A DNA stretch of 64,000 nucleotides from the NCBI RefSeq assembly GCF_038725785.1, contig NZ_CP109796.1, positions 5,146,001-5,210,000 of the forward strand, given 5' to 3'. Origin of the DNA: Termitidicoccus mucosus (lineage in GTDB: Bacteria; Verrucomicrobiota; Verrucomicrobiia; Opitutales; Opitutaceae). Positions within the stretch are counted from its first letter, which is position 1. Every line of letters begins with the position of its first letter. Shown here piece by piece: positions 17,338 to 26,487 of the stretch. The notes under the pieces are model-generated. The model was not told the DNA's origin. It did no database searches and worked only from the letters and a program-made list of their open reading frames with translations. The position numbers and the translations under genes were made by a program.

Positions 17338-19131
17338 ATGAACTCGAAATCGTATCTCGCCGGGCTTGGCCTGCGCTCCTCAAATTATGACAAGGCCCCG
17401 GCGGTCGCCGTGCCCGCGGCGCACGCGGGCGAATGCTGGTCCGGCTGGGACGACATCGCCGCCCGCATCGGCGGCGAGGCCGCCGCGCGCGGCGCGTCCG
17501 TGGTGGCGGTGGAGTGTTATCCCGGCGTGCACGACGACGCGGTGCGCGACGCGCTGGCCGCGCGGCTGGCCCCGGCGCTCGTGATAACCACCGCCGATGC
17601 GATGAAAACCGCCGCCGCGATCGACGCGCTGGCGTCGCCGTTTCTTGGCGGCGACGACCCGGTGTTCGGACGCCTGTGCACATCGCTGGAGATGGCCAAT
17701 TTTTTTGATGACAAAAAAGCGGATGCAATCCGCGCGCGGATTGCATCCGCGACCGGCACCGTGCTCGTGGCCGGGCCGGGTGCGGCGCTGCTCGCGCCGG
17801 CGAAGCGCGTGCTCGTTTACGCCGACATGCCGCGCTGGGAAGGACAGCTCCGCCAGCGGCGCGGCGAGGTGGACAATCTCGGCGCGCGCAATCGCGGGCT
17901 GAAGGCTTCGCTCCAATACAAACGCTCCTTCTTCATCGACTGGCGCGTGGCCGACCGGTTGAAGCGGGACACGATGGACGGCTGGGATTTTCTGCTCGAC
18001 ACCACCGCGCCCGCCTCGCCGAAACTCATCAGCGGCGTGGCGCATCTCGCCGCGCTGCGCCACGCGGCGACGCGGCCGTTCCGCGTGGTGCCGTTTTTCG
18101 ATCCGGGTCCCTGGGGCGGGCAGTGGATGCGCGAGGTGTGCGGCCTGCCGGACGGCCCGAAAAATTACGCGTGGTGCTTCGACTGCGTGCCGGAGGAAAA
18201 CTCCCTGCTGCTCGAATTCGCCGGCGGCGCGCGCGTGGAAATCCCGTCGGTCAATCTCGTGTTTTCGCAGCCGCGCCCGCTGCTCGGCGAGGCGGTTTAC
18301 GGGCGTTTCGGGCGGGAGTTCCCCATCCGTTTCGATTTTCTCGACACCATGCGCGGCGGCAACCTGAGCTTCCAGGTGCATCCACTTTCCGAATACGCGC
18401 GCGAGCAGTTCGGCATCCCCTACACGCAGGACGAAAGCTACTACATCCTCGACGCGGAGCCCGGCGCGGTCGTTTACCTCGGGCACAAGGACGGCGCGAA
18501 GCCGGGGGAATTGCTCGCGAGCCTGGAGGCGGCGCAGGCGGGCGGCGCGCCGTTTGACGACGCGAAATTCGCGGCGCGGTTTCCGGCGAAAAAACACGAC
18601 CACTTCCTGATTCCGGCGGGCACGCTGCATTGTTCCGGCGCCGGTTCCATGGTGCTCGAAATCAGCGCCACGCCGTATATTTTCACGTTCAAGCTCTGGG
18701 ACTGGGCGCGGCTCGGGCTCGACGGGCTGCCGAGGCCGGTCAACGTGGAGCGCGGGAAGCACGTCATCCAGTGGCACCGCGACGAAACCCACGCGCGGGA
18801 AAACCTTGTCAACCAGGTGCGCGAGGTCGCGCGCGGCGAGGGCTGGGTGGAGGAGCGCACCGGGTTGCACGAGGCGGAGTTCATCGAGACGCGCCGCCAC
18901 TGGTTCAGCGCGCCGGTGCCGCACCACACCGGCGGCGGCGTGAATGTGCTCAACCTCGTGGAGGGAGCGGAGGCGGTCGTGGAAAGTCCATCGGGCGCGT
19001 TCGAGCCGTTCACGGTGCATTATGCGGAGACGTTTATCGTGCCCGCCTCCGTCGGCGATTATACAATCCGGCCTGCGGCGGCGGGAGCACGCTGCGCGAC
19101 CATGAAGGCCTTTGTCCGCACCCGCGCATGA
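17338..19131 (+). CDS. class I mannose-6-phosphate isomerase-like protein
   Basis: The 597-aa protein has a C-terminal half typical of type I phosphomannose isomerases: FPIRFDFLDTMRGGNLSFQV, a zinc-site histidine in QVHPLSEYAREQFG, DESYYILDAEPGAVVYLGHK, and HDHFLIPAGTLHCSGAGSMVLEIS. It should interconvert mannose 6-phosphate and fructose 6-phosphate. The N-terminal 200 residues (residues 1-200) form an extra domain resembling a nucleoside-kinase or P-loop-like region without a clear motif, so the protein is longer than classic ManA (about 390 aa). ATG at 17338 is chosen; the longer frame overlaps the transporter. A perfect 32-bp palindrome lies inside the coding sequence at 17719-17750. Confidence 0.85.
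   Translation: MNSKSYLAGLGLRSSNYDKAPAVAVPAAHAGECWSGWDDIAARIGGEAAARGASVVAVECYPGVHDDAVRDALAARLAPALVITTADAMKTAAAIDALASPFLGGDDPVFGRLCTSLEMANFFDDKKADAIRARIASATGTVLVAGPGAALLAPAKRVLVYADMPRWEGQLRQRRGEVDNLGARNRGLKASLQYKRSFFIDWRVADRLKRDTMDGWDFLLDTTAPASPKLISGVAHLAALRHAATRPFRVVPFFDPGPWGGQWMREVCGLPDGPKNYAWCFDCVPEENSLLLEFAGGARVEIPSVNLVFSQPRPLLGEAVYGRFGREFPIRFDFLDTMRGGNLSFQVHPLSEYAREQFGIPYTQDESYYILDAEPGAVVYLGHKDGAKPGELLASLEAAQAGGAPFDDAKFAARFPAKKHDHFLIPAGTLHCSGAGSMVLEISATPYIFTFKLWDWARLGLDGLPRPVNVERGKHVIQWHRDETHARENLVNQVREVARGEGWVEERTGLHEAEFIETRRHWFSAPVPHHTGGGVNVLNLVEGAEAVVESPSGAFEPFTVHYAETFIVPASVGDYTIRPAAAGARCATMKAFVRTRA
17719..17750. repeat. perfect 32-bp palindrome inside the PMI gene
   Basis: GCGGATGCAATCCGCG is followed directly by its reverse complement CGCGGATTGCATCCGC with no spacer. 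In frame it encodes ADAIRARIASA. It lies in the N-terminal extra domain of the isomerase. Confidence 0.95.
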
Positions 19132-19192
19132 AGTGATTTCCGATCTAAAAATGACATCTTTCTTGAAAATGTAATAACGTCCCCGCCTTTCT

Positions 19193-19283
19193 CTTTCTCT
19201 TTATTCTTTATCTTTCCTCTTTCTCTTTGCCGCAAGACGGGTGTTTTTAAGAGAAAGAGGAAAGATAAAGAATAAAGAGAAAG
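19193..19283. repeat. perfect 35-bp inverted repeat before the second isomerase
   Basis: The left arm 19193-19227 is all pyrimidine apart from scattered A (CTTTCTCTTTATTC...). The right arm 19249-19283 is its exact complement (AAGAGAAAGAGG...), with a 21-nt loop. The right arm ends one base before an ATG at 19284 and 33 bases before the preferred start. Its GA-rich strand would hold any ribosome-binding site. The style matches the purine-rich hairpin family. Confidence 0.95.
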
Positions 19284-19316
19284 ATGGAATTATCGAATAC
19301 GGATATGCAAACAACC

Positions 19317-20096
19317 ATGAATATCGATCCGGGATTTCCCATCACCGCCACGACCGACCCGCTCGGCTGGCGTTATGGCGCGGGGGTGTTCGGCCCGGCG
19401 CCGGAATTGCGGCGGCTGGACGCGATCCGCCCGAGCCTGCGCGATCCGGATTGCGCAGGCCCCGATCCGGTTTACGCCATCGTGATGGATGTGGGACGCG
19501 AGGAGCATCGCGGGGATTTGCAGAAGAGGCATCTGCTTTTTGGCGCGGTGGCCTATGCCGCGGGGCGGCTGGGCGGCGAGCCGGTGCGCTCGCAGGGGCA
19601 TGTGCATTGCAAAAGCCCGCGCAACGGCTGGAGCACGCCCGAGCTTTATGAAATCTGGCGGGGCCGCGCCTGCATCCTCATGCAGGAAAGCGACGGGGAT
19701 GATCCGGGCCGCTGCTTCGCCATCACGGCCGGGCCGGGCGAGGTCGTGGTGGTGCCGCCCGGCTGGGCGCACGCCACCATCAGCGCCGATCCGGCGCAGC
19801 CGCTGGTGTTTGGCGCGTGGTGCGACCGGGCGTATGGTTTTGTGTATGGCGGGGTGCGCGCCCACGCCGGGCTGGCGCATTTTCCATTGCTGACGGCGGA
19901 CGGCGCGCTCGAATGGACGGCGAACCCGAGCTATAAACCGAGCAAACTGGTGCGCCGCGGGGCGCGCGCGTATCCGGAATTGGATATCGAGGAGGGTATT
20001 CCGATTTATAAACAATATGAGAGGGAACCGGGACGTTTCGACTGGGTGCCCGACCCGGAATTAAAAGCGGGCGCATGGCGTAATTTCGAGCCGTGA
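19317..20096 (+). CDS. second cupin-type phosphoglucose isomerase-like protein
   Basis: This 259-aa cupin is related to the Pgi at 12668-13297 but strongly diverged. Likely metal ligands are His95 and His97 (SQGHVHCKSP), a glutamate in TPELYEIWRG, and His152 (VPPGWAHATIS). Blocks ITATTDPLGWRYGAGVFGP and DRAYGFVYGGV also mark the glucose-6-phosphate isomerase cupin group. I prefer ATG 19317 (MNIDPGF) over ATG 19284 or 19305 because it matches the usual compact start; 19284 abuts the inverted repeat. It follows mannose-6-phosphate isomerase by 185 bp and may act on a different aldose phosphate. Confidence 0.8.
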   Translation: MNIDPGFPITATTDPLGWRYGAGVFGPAPELRRLDAIRPSLRDPDCAGPDPVYAIVMDVGREEHRGDLQKRHLLFGAVAYAAGRLGGEPVRSQGHVHCKSPRNGWSTPELYEIWRGRACILMQESDGDDPGRCFAITAGPGEVVVVPPGWAHATISADPAQPLVFGAWCDRAYGFVYGGVRAHAGLAHFPLLTADGALEWTANPSYKPSKLVRRGARAYPELDIEEGIPIYKQYEREPGRFDWVPDPELKAGAWRNFEP

Positions 20097-20189
20097 CCGC
20101 AGTCCGTGGCGCACGGGCGGTCCGGGTGTGATTGGAACGCTGCCTCCAGGAACGAATTCCGATTCACTGGCGATGCAACCCGTTGGGTT

Positions 20190-20307
20190 ATGCCATTTCC
20201 AAACGAAATCTATATTTGAGGCAGGGCGAGGCGTCCCCGCCGAGCCGCGGCTCAGCCGGAGGCTTCGCCCTACCTTGATAAGTCTATAAAGGGTTCGGAA
20301 AGGGTAT
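20190..20307. mobile_element. small element Z with terminal inverted repeats
   Basis: The left end ATGCCATTTCCAAACGAAAT and the complement of the right end, ATACCCTTTCCGAACCCTTT, are related to each other and to both ends of the element at 42839-42980. The core is an imperfect 24-bp palindrome centred on GAGCCGCGGCTC (AGGGCGAGGCG... to ...GCTTCGCCCT). The element is 118 bp and noncoding. It occupies most of the gap after the second isomerase. Confidence 0.6.
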
Positions 20308-20352
20308 TACCTTGCGCCGGCCAGGGTTTTATTTCGAACGCCCCAAGTTGAA

Positions 20353-20387
20353 ATGCGATTGGGAAATCGCATGAGTATAAAACTCAT
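20353..20387 (-). terminator. paired small hairpins at the end of the 1105-aa gene
   Basis: ATGCGATT GGGA AATCGCAT and the adjoining ATGAGT ATAAA ACTCAT form two compact hairpins directly at the stop codon of the minus-strand gene. The T tract is weak, so termination is plausible but unproven. Confidence 0.4.
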
Positions 20388-23300
20388 CGCCGCCGGCTTG
20401 AGAGTTTGCGGAAGGCGAGGAGCGCGGCAAGGGCGGCGGCGAACCACCAGCCCGGCGCGCCACCGCCACCTCCGCCGCCGCTGTTGTTGTTATTGTCGGA
20501 CGGATCGGAATTGCCGGTCAGGGCCTCAAGCGGGAGCGTCGCGACCTCGTCCCCGCGATCAACCCGGCGGATGACGGCGTTGCCGGTGTCGGCCACGTAG
20601 AGAAGGCCATCCTCGGCCACGACGAGGGAGGCGGGGCGGTCAAACAGGACGTCACCGGAAAGGCCGTCCTTGAAACCGGCGTAGTTGAGAAAGCCTGCGG
20701 GGGGCAGCACCGTGTGGAAGACGGAGCCGGAGTAAATTGAGCGAATGTGCGAGTTGCCGGTGTCGGCCACGAACACACGGCCGTCCGCGTCCACCGTGAC
20801 ACCCTCGGGCGAATTGAACTTGGCGGCGGTGGTTTTCGCACCGTCGCTGGAGCCGGGAGCGCTGCCGGGCTGGCCGGCGAAGAGGGAGACGCTGCCGGTG
20901 GTCATGTCGATGTAGCGGATGGCGTGGTTGCCGGTGTCGGCGATGTAGAGGTTGCCGGCGACGTCCACGGCGATGCCGGAGGGGGAGCGGAATTGCGCGG
21001 CGGGGCCGATGCCGTTGGCGAAGCCGGGCACCCCGGCGCCGACGACGGTGGAGACCGCGCCGCCGGCGGTGATTTTTTTGATCAGGTGGTTGCCAGTGTC
21101 GGCCACGTAAATGTCGCCGTTGAGGTCGTGCGCGGCGACGCCGCGGGGGTGGTTGAAAACGGCGGAGAGGGTGGTGACGGCGCCGTCGGCGGTGACGAGG
21201 CGGACGCTGGAGTTGCCGGTGTCCGCGACGACGAGCGCGCCGTCGGCGGTGATGGCGATGCCGCGGGGCGCGTTGAAGCGCGCGGTGCCGCCGCTGCCAT
21301 CGGCGGAGCCGGGCTCGCCGGGCTGCCCGGCAAACACAACCGCCTTTCCGTCGGCCTGCGTGATTTTGCGGATGACGTGGGTCTGGACATCGGCGACGTA
21401 GAGGTTGGGACCGGTCGTGCCGGAAGTGGCGGTGATGCCGGCGGGGGCGGGCAGGATGTCGGCGAGGAGCTGGAGCGTCACGGCGTTGCTGTAAACGTCC
21501 TCGGTGTTGTTCGTGGCGACGTAGCGGTATTGCCAGCCGTTTTTGCCGGCGGTGTTGATAAGGGTGAGGTGCGCGGTGCCCGCGCCCTGGTAATCAGCCG
21601 AGCCCCCGATGTCGGCCCAGTCGCCGGAATCGCCGCGGCGGTATTGCCATTTGAAGGAAGGCGGGGGCGCGCCGGTGGCGGAGGCGACGAGGTCGAGGGG
21701 ATGGAGGCCGGTGACGACGGGCTGCGTGGCGATGAGCGGGGCGAGGTCGTGGGGTTTCACGGCGATGGTGTAGGCGCCGCTGACGGGAAGCGGCACGGTG
21801 TCGCCGGCGGCGGTCTGGATGGAAATGTCGCCGCTGGCGACGCCCTCGGGCACGGTCACAACGATTTCAGTGTCGGTTTTTGAGACGAAGGAGGCGACCT
21901 CGATGGCGCCGAAAAAAACCTTGGTTACGCCGCCGAGGTTGACGCCGGTGATGCTGACGGATTTGCCCGGCCAGATGAGGTCGTAGTCGATGGCGCTGAC
22001 GGCGGGCGGGAGGTGCGAGAGGTCGGTGAGGCCGGTGGTGATGCCGTGGTCGGTGCGCACGACGACATCGTCGCCGGTGGCGGCGGTCACGCCGGCGGGG
22101 AGCGTGGCTTTGATTTCGGTGATGCCGGAGGAGACGATGGCGGCGGTCTTGCCGGCGATAAGCACCTCCTTGAGCGCGGTGAAGTTGATGCCGGTGATGG
22201 TGGCGGTGCTGGCGGAAACGGCGACGCCGGTGATCGCCGGCGCGGGCAGCGCGGGCAGGCCGCAGGCGGCGCGGAAGGCATAGGTGTCGAGCGGACGGCT
22301 GATGCGGTAGGCATTGGCGTATTGGGTATAAACGCCGACGTATATAAAGATGTGCTGTTTGCCGGCGGCCTCGTCCACGATGGAGCCGCCGGGGTGGTAA
22401 CCGTCCTTGTTGTCCTTGGGCAGGCCGACCGCGCCGAGGATGATGCCCTGGCGCTCGACGAGGTTCCCGTCAAACCGCCATGTCGTGCCGCCGGCGAGCA
22501 GGTCAACGGGGTCGATGCTCCAGAGATTGAGCGCGTTGACCGGTTCCGCCGGATTTTCAGGGTCGGACGGGAGCGGGTTTTCCGCTCCCGCGCCCCAGCG
22601 GGAGCTTTGTATCATTTCGATGCGGCCGGTGACGGGATTGTATATAACGTCGGGAGTGTCGTGCGCTTCGTAGCCGCTTTTGCCCTTGGCGACGGGGGTT
22701 TTCCCATTGCCGGCGATGTTGGTGCGGGCGGTGGTGAAGGTGACGTCGGAGAATGCCGCGCCGGGCGTGTGCTTATAAACGTGTTGCGTGTAATAATATT
22801 TTCCAGAGGCGGAATCGTAGCCGTAGGCGTCGGTGCGCTCGCGTCCGATCAACACCATGTGGCCCGGTCCCCAAGTGGCGAGGGCGGGCTCGATGCTGCG
22901 GGAGTTGGCGGAGTTGAGCCAGGTGCGGATTTGCCAGGTTTCGCCTGCGTCGGTGCTGCTGGCGAGGTAGTTTTGCCTGCCGGTACCGCTGCCGGTTTGC
23001 TGGCCGAAGGGCACGACGAGGCCGAACTCGGGGTGGCGCACCATGTTCGGGCCGGAGTGGACGGCGGCGGCCGGCATGGCGGCGAGGGCGTCGGGCTGCT
23101 CGCGCCAGGTCACGCCCCGGTCGTCGGAGAGGTAAACGCGGCTGCGCGGGGTCTTGTCATTTTCGTCCTGCTGGGCGGTGACGGCCACAAGGCGGGGATT
23201 GGCGGTGCCGGAGGCATAGGCCCAGGAAATGGCCTGCATGCCTTGGTAATCATATTTGGTCGGCGTGTCGTCGAGGTTGCGACCGAAGGGTGGCGGCGCA

Positions 23301-23701
23301 TCCAGGACGTCGGCGGGCTGCCAGGTGGCCATGTTGTCATCGGACCAGATGATGCGGCGGGCGTTGTCGGGGTAGCTGGCGTAGGCGGAGTGGTCCCGGA
23401 GGTGCCGGATGAGCACCACGGTGCGTCCGTCGGGCAGGCGCGTGGCGACGGGCCAGCCCATGTGCCGGTAGCCGCTCGCCGGTCCGGTGAGCACGCGCTG
23501 AAGATCGAGCGTGCCGTTGTCGATGAGGGTCTGCATCCGGGTCTGCTGGGCCACGCTGAAATCGAAGTCAGTCAGCGTGGTGGAATCCATCGGCACCGCG
23601 GACAGCGCGCCGGCAAGGGCGCCGAGCCCCGCTGACAGTATTAGCATGCAGCGCCTGCCGATGCGGCAGGGTGAGAAGGGGGAATTATATTGGGTGTTCA
23701 T
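20384..23701 (-). CDS. exported Asp-box/TIG/NHL multidomain protein with GlyGly-CTERM-like tail
   Basis: The 1105-aa protein starts with a signal peptide (LILSAGLGALAGALSA, near residues 19-34). The first 490 residues form a sialidase-type propeller with Asp-box-like strands (LSDDRGVTWREQ, SSTDAGETWQIR). IPT/TIG-like domains follow (ITGVAVSASTATITGINF, SVSITGVNLGGVTKVFFG), then an Ig-like segment (IATQPVVTGLHPLDLVASAT). About five NHL repeats come next (ITADGALVVADTGNSSVRLV, DVAGNLYIADTGNHAIRYID). The tail is Asn/Gly-rich (NNNNSGGGGGGG), then one hydrophobic helix and RKLSSRRR: the tripartite shape of GlyGly-CTERM/rhombosortase sorting signals. It is probably anchored or processed at the surface and binds or cleaves a glycan. 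Catalytic residues could not be assigned. Confidence 0.82.
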   Translation of the reverse strand: MNTQYNSPFSPCRIGRRCMLILSAGLGALAGALSAVPMDSTTLTDFDFSVAQQTRMQTLIDNGTLDLQRVLTGPASGYRHMGWPVATRLPDGRTVVLIRHLRDHSAYASYPDNARRIIWSDDNMATWQPADVLDAPPPFGRNLDDTPTKYDYQGMQAISWAYASGTANPRLVAVTAQQDENDKTPRSRVYLSDDRGVTWREQPDALAAMPAAAVHSGPNMVRHPEFGLVVPFGQQTGSGTGRQNYLASSTDAGETWQIRTWLNSANSRSIEPALATWGPGHMVLIGRERTDAYGYDSASGKYYYTQHVYKHTPGAAFSDVTFTTARTNIAGNGKTPVAKGKSGYEAHDTPDVIYNPVTGRIEMIQSSRWGAGAENPLPSDPENPAEPVNALNLWSIDPVDLLAGGTTWRFDGNLVERQGIILGAVGLPKDNKDGYHPGGSIVDEAAGKQHIFIYVGVYTQYANAYRISRPLDTYAFRAACGLPALPAPAITGVAVSASTATITGINFTALKEVLIAGKTAAIVSSGITEIKATLPAGVTAATGDDVVVRTDHGITTGLTDLSHLPPAVSAIDYDLIWPGKSVSITGVNLGGVTKVFFGAIEVASFVSKTDTEIVVTVPEGVASGDISIQTAAGDTVPLPVSGAYTIAVKPHDLAPLIATQPVVTGLHPLDLVASATGAPPPSFKWQYRRGDSGDWADIGGSADYQGAGTAHLTLINTAGKNGWQYRYVATNNTEDVYSNAVTLQLLADILPAPAGITATSGTTGPNLYVADVQTHVIRKITQADGKAVVFAGQPGEPGSADGSGGTARFNAPRGIAITADGALVVADTGNSSVRLVTADGAVTTLSAVFNHPRGVAAHDLNGDIYVADTGNHLIKKITAGGAVSTVVGAGVPGFANGIGPAAQFRSPSGIAVDVAGNLYIADTGNHAIRYIDMTTGSVSLFAGQPGSAPGSSDGAKTTAAKFNSPEGVTVDADGRVFVADTGNSHIRSIYSGSVFHTVLPPAGFLNYAGFKDGLSGDVLFDRPASLVVAEDGLLYVADTGNAVIRRVDRGDEVATLPLEALTGNSDPSDNNNNSGGGGGGGAPGWWFAAALAALLAFRKLSSRRR

Positions 23702-24019
23702 ATGAATAAAGACAATGCGCCGCCATATGGCGCGTGTGTGGGGAGGGAATGAAAGATGGCCGCAATGGTGGAAGGCGGGGATGATGGGTCAATGGGCTCG
23801 AACTGGCTCACGGGGGGAGCCGCATGCAGGGCGGCATGGTGGTGCCACCCGGGGCTGGCTCATCCAGTGGGCCAGATATTCCAGATTGTCGGTGTGGGAT
23901 GCCGCGTGTTGTCTGACGTCGATTCGTCATTCCCCCTTTCATGGACTTTCGCGTCCGCCACGCGGCACGTGTTTTTATCCCGCAATAAATATAACCACAA
24001 ATCCGGCCCCTGTTCCGAT
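23702..24019. other. divergent intergenic region
   Basis: This 318-bp gap separates two divergent exported-protein genes and must hold both promoters. The only clear symmetry is the 12-bp palindrome CGCCATATGGCG at 23721-23732, 20 bp before the minus-strand gene. No ORF is supported; the plus-strand frame crossing it is a 5' overextension of the FG-GAP gene. Confidence 0.5.
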
Positions 24020-26476
24020 ATGCGAAAATCGATTGTTTTGCCGTGTGCCTTCGCGCTGCTTTTCCCTGTTTTGCTTCCCGCCCGGTCCGAATGCAATCTC
24101 GACAACGCCGTCATCCGTTTTGGTCCGGCGCACAAACTAGTTTATGGCGATCCCGACACCGTGGCGCCGCTGAAGGTCGCGGACACCACCGTCGACTGGA
24201 ACCGCAAGGGCGAGCGCGGCGCGCGCTGGGGCAAGGGCTATTGGGTGCCGTCGGGCAGGATCATCGACGGCCGCGATATCATGATCGCCGACAAGACCGC
24301 GCCGGTGGACGGCGCGACGGGGGATCTCGATGGCGACGGCCGCATGGAGCTGGTGGTGGCAAAGAACAACCGTTTTTGGTGCCTGAAGGATGCCTCCGTC
24401 TCCGGACGCCGCCACTTCCCCGAGGCATCGGGTTCGTATTTGAAATTTGTATACGGCAACGACCTGATGCTGCCCGATGTGTTTCCCGGCCACGAGCACC
24501 GGCATACGCACTCGGTGCGCATCGCCTTGGGCGATTGGGACGGCGACGGCTTGACCGACTTGATTGTGGTGTCGAGCTTTCTGGGCATCAACCCTTGGGA
24601 TGGCGGCCCCGGCGGGATCACGCGTTACATGCCGGCGGACTTCACCGGGGAAGGCCGCGGATGGATCGGCGATCACTGGGTGTTTGGTCCGACGCGCCTG
24701 ACGGTATGGTGGTATAAAAACGTCGGGAAGAAGGGCGAGCCGTTGTTTGCCGACGCGAGCCTGATTTCGGCGGGCAATCCAAGCCGGCCGCTTCTGTTCA
24801 CCGGCTACCTGCACGCGGTCGCGACGCCCATCGACTGGAATAATGACGGGCGCACCGACCTGCTCGTCTCGGCCGACAACCGGGTGATGCTTTACCTCAA
24901 CACCTCCGCCGGGGGCGAGCCCGTCCTCGACAATGGTCGCGAGCTCACTTTCGACGGCAGTCCGCGCATCAACCTCATGAAAAACGCCGCGCCCTACCGT
25001 GACCAGGACGGCGTGATGCGCATTCGTTTTTCGAGCTGGTCGATGTTGCTGGAGGCGCGGCAGCTCGGCGCGGAGCGGCCCTTCGATTTTACTGCGGCCG
25101 AGCCGGTGCTGTTCAAAAATCCGCCGATGTTTCTCGACTCTTTCCCCGTGCCGAACGCCGTCGATTGGGACGGCGACGGGAAACTCGACCTGCTCGTCGG
25201 CTATCAGGACGGCGCCGTGCACTTCTTCCGCAATCTCAGCAAGGACGGCGGCCCCGGACATTGGGCTCCGCCGGCCGATCTGGAGGCGGACGGAAAGCCG
25301 CTGCTGAAATACCTGCAAAACCCGCGTTCGAAACAAGGCCCGGCCGAGCGGCTTTGGGGCTACACCGCGCCGGTCGCGATCGACTTCGACGGCGACGGCG
25401 ACCTCGATCTCGTCAGCGGGAACTCCAGCGAAAATTTTTTCTATTTCGAAAACACCGGCGCCCGCACCGCACCGAGACTCACCGCGCGCGGGCCGCTTAT
25501 GATGACCAATGGAAACCCCATCGAGACGGCGTGGCGCACGCGTCCGGCCATCGCCGATTTTAATGATGACGGCGCGCCCGATATCGTCGGACAGGCCCCG
25601 AGCGGGCTTCTCACGATTTGGTGGGGGCGAAAAGGCAAAGACGCGCCGCTTTTCTCCGAACCCGAGACGCTCTACGACGCCAAGGGCTTCCCATTCCTCG
25701 TCGCCACCACCTCGCACAGCGGCGGACGGAGTGTGTTTTCCGTTGCGCGCTGGAATGCGAAAAAACTGCCCGACCTGCTGATGAGTCCCTTTTTTTCCGC
25801 CCGCACGGAGTTTATTCCCTTCTTTAAAAACCTGGGTTTCCATGACGGGCGTCTGCTCTTCGAGCTTCGCTGGCGCCAGGTCGCCCGCGAAGGCCATGTG
25901 AGCAAATCGCTTTTCTCGCACTACCGCATGCTGGAACCGGCATGCTTCGGGCCGGACAACAAACCCGGCGCGATCGCCGGGGTGGACGACGGAGACATGT
26001 ATTATTGGGGCGCGCCGACGGAGGAGCCGTTCGACGACAAGCCGCTCCAGCATTATATAAACAGCGCCACCGCAAAGTTCGATCCCTCCGTGCCATGCGC
26101 GACGGTGGATGTCCCCTCGCCGTTCGGCTCGGTCGAGGCCCTGAAGGAAGGCGCGCCGGTGTTCAACAACCGTCCGTATAAATTCGGTCCGCTGCCGGAA
26201 ATCATGAAGAACCGCAGCTACGTGCTCAGCCCCGAGGAGGCGCGCTATGTGGTGGGGGCGTCGGACGGGATGCTCTATGTGCTCGTGCCCCGCGCGGACG
26301 GTCCGCGCCGGGAGATCATGGTGCCGGCCATGCAGGAGCGCGGGTTCGAGGTTGTGAAACACCCGGCGGTGCGCGTGTATGGCGAAGGCGCCGAGGGCGA
26401 GGCCGTCATCATGCAAAAGAAGATCAACAAGGGTGCGCGCATCATCCTCTCCTCCTGGGCGGTGTTTTTCTACTGA
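24020..26476 (+). CDS. secreted FG-GAP/VCBS repeat protein
   Basis: An 818-aa exported beta-propeller protein. A signal peptide (SIVLPCAFALLFPVLLPARS) follows the ATG at 24020, which sets the start. Six calcium-binding loops of the DxDGDGxxDL type are visible: GDLDGDGRMELVVA, GDWDGDGLTDLIVV, IDWNNDGRTDLLVS, VDWDGDGKLDLLVG, IDFDGDGDLDLVSG and ADFNDDGAPDIVGQ. Such integrin-like propellers mediate binding to carbohydrates or proteins and sometimes sit in polysaccharide-lyase proteins. The last 200 residues lack the motif and may form a separate domain. It is divergent from the Asp-box/NHL gene, suggesting a shared exported module. No enzymatic motif was recognised. Confidence 0.85.
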   Translation: MRKSIVLPCAFALLFPVLLPARSECNLDNAVIRFGPAHKLVYGDPDTVAPLKVADTTVDWNRKGERGARWGKGYWVPSGRIIDGRDIMIADKTAPVDGATGDLDGDGRMELVVAKNNRFWCLKDASVSGRRHFPEASGSYLKFVYGNDLMLPDVFPGHEHRHTHSVRIALGDWDGDGLTDLIVVSSFLGINPWDGGPGGITRYMPADFTGEGRGWIGDHWVFGPTRLTVWWYKNVGKKGEPLFADASLISAGNPSRPLLFTGYLHAVATPIDWNNDGRTDLLVSADNRVMLYLNTSAGGEPVLDNGRELTFDGSPRINLMKNAAPYRDQDGVMRIRFSSWSMLLEARQLGAERPFDFTAAEPVLFKNPPMFLDSFPVPNAVDWDGDGKLDLLVGYQDGAVHFFRNLSKDGGPGHWAPPADLEADGKPLLKYLQNPRSKQGPAERLWGYTAPVAIDFDGDGDLDLVSGNSSENFFYFENTGARTAPRLTARGPLMMTNGNPIETAWRTRPAIADFNDDGAPDIVGQAPSGLLTIWWGRKGKDAPLFSEPETLYDAKGFPFLVATTSHSGGRSVFSVARWNAKKLPDLLMSPFFSARTEFIPFFKNLGFHDGRLLFELRWRQVAREGHVSKSLFSHYRMLEPACFGPDNKPGAIAGVDDGDMYYWGAPTEEPFDDKPLQHYINSATAKFDPSVPCATVDVPSPFGSVEALKEGAPVFNNRPYKFGPLPEIMKNRSYVLSPEEARYVVGASDGMLYVLVPRADGPRREIMVPAMQERGFEVVKHPAVRVYGEGAEGEAVIMQKKINKGARIILSSWAVFFY

Positions 26477-26487
26477 GCCACCAGCAG

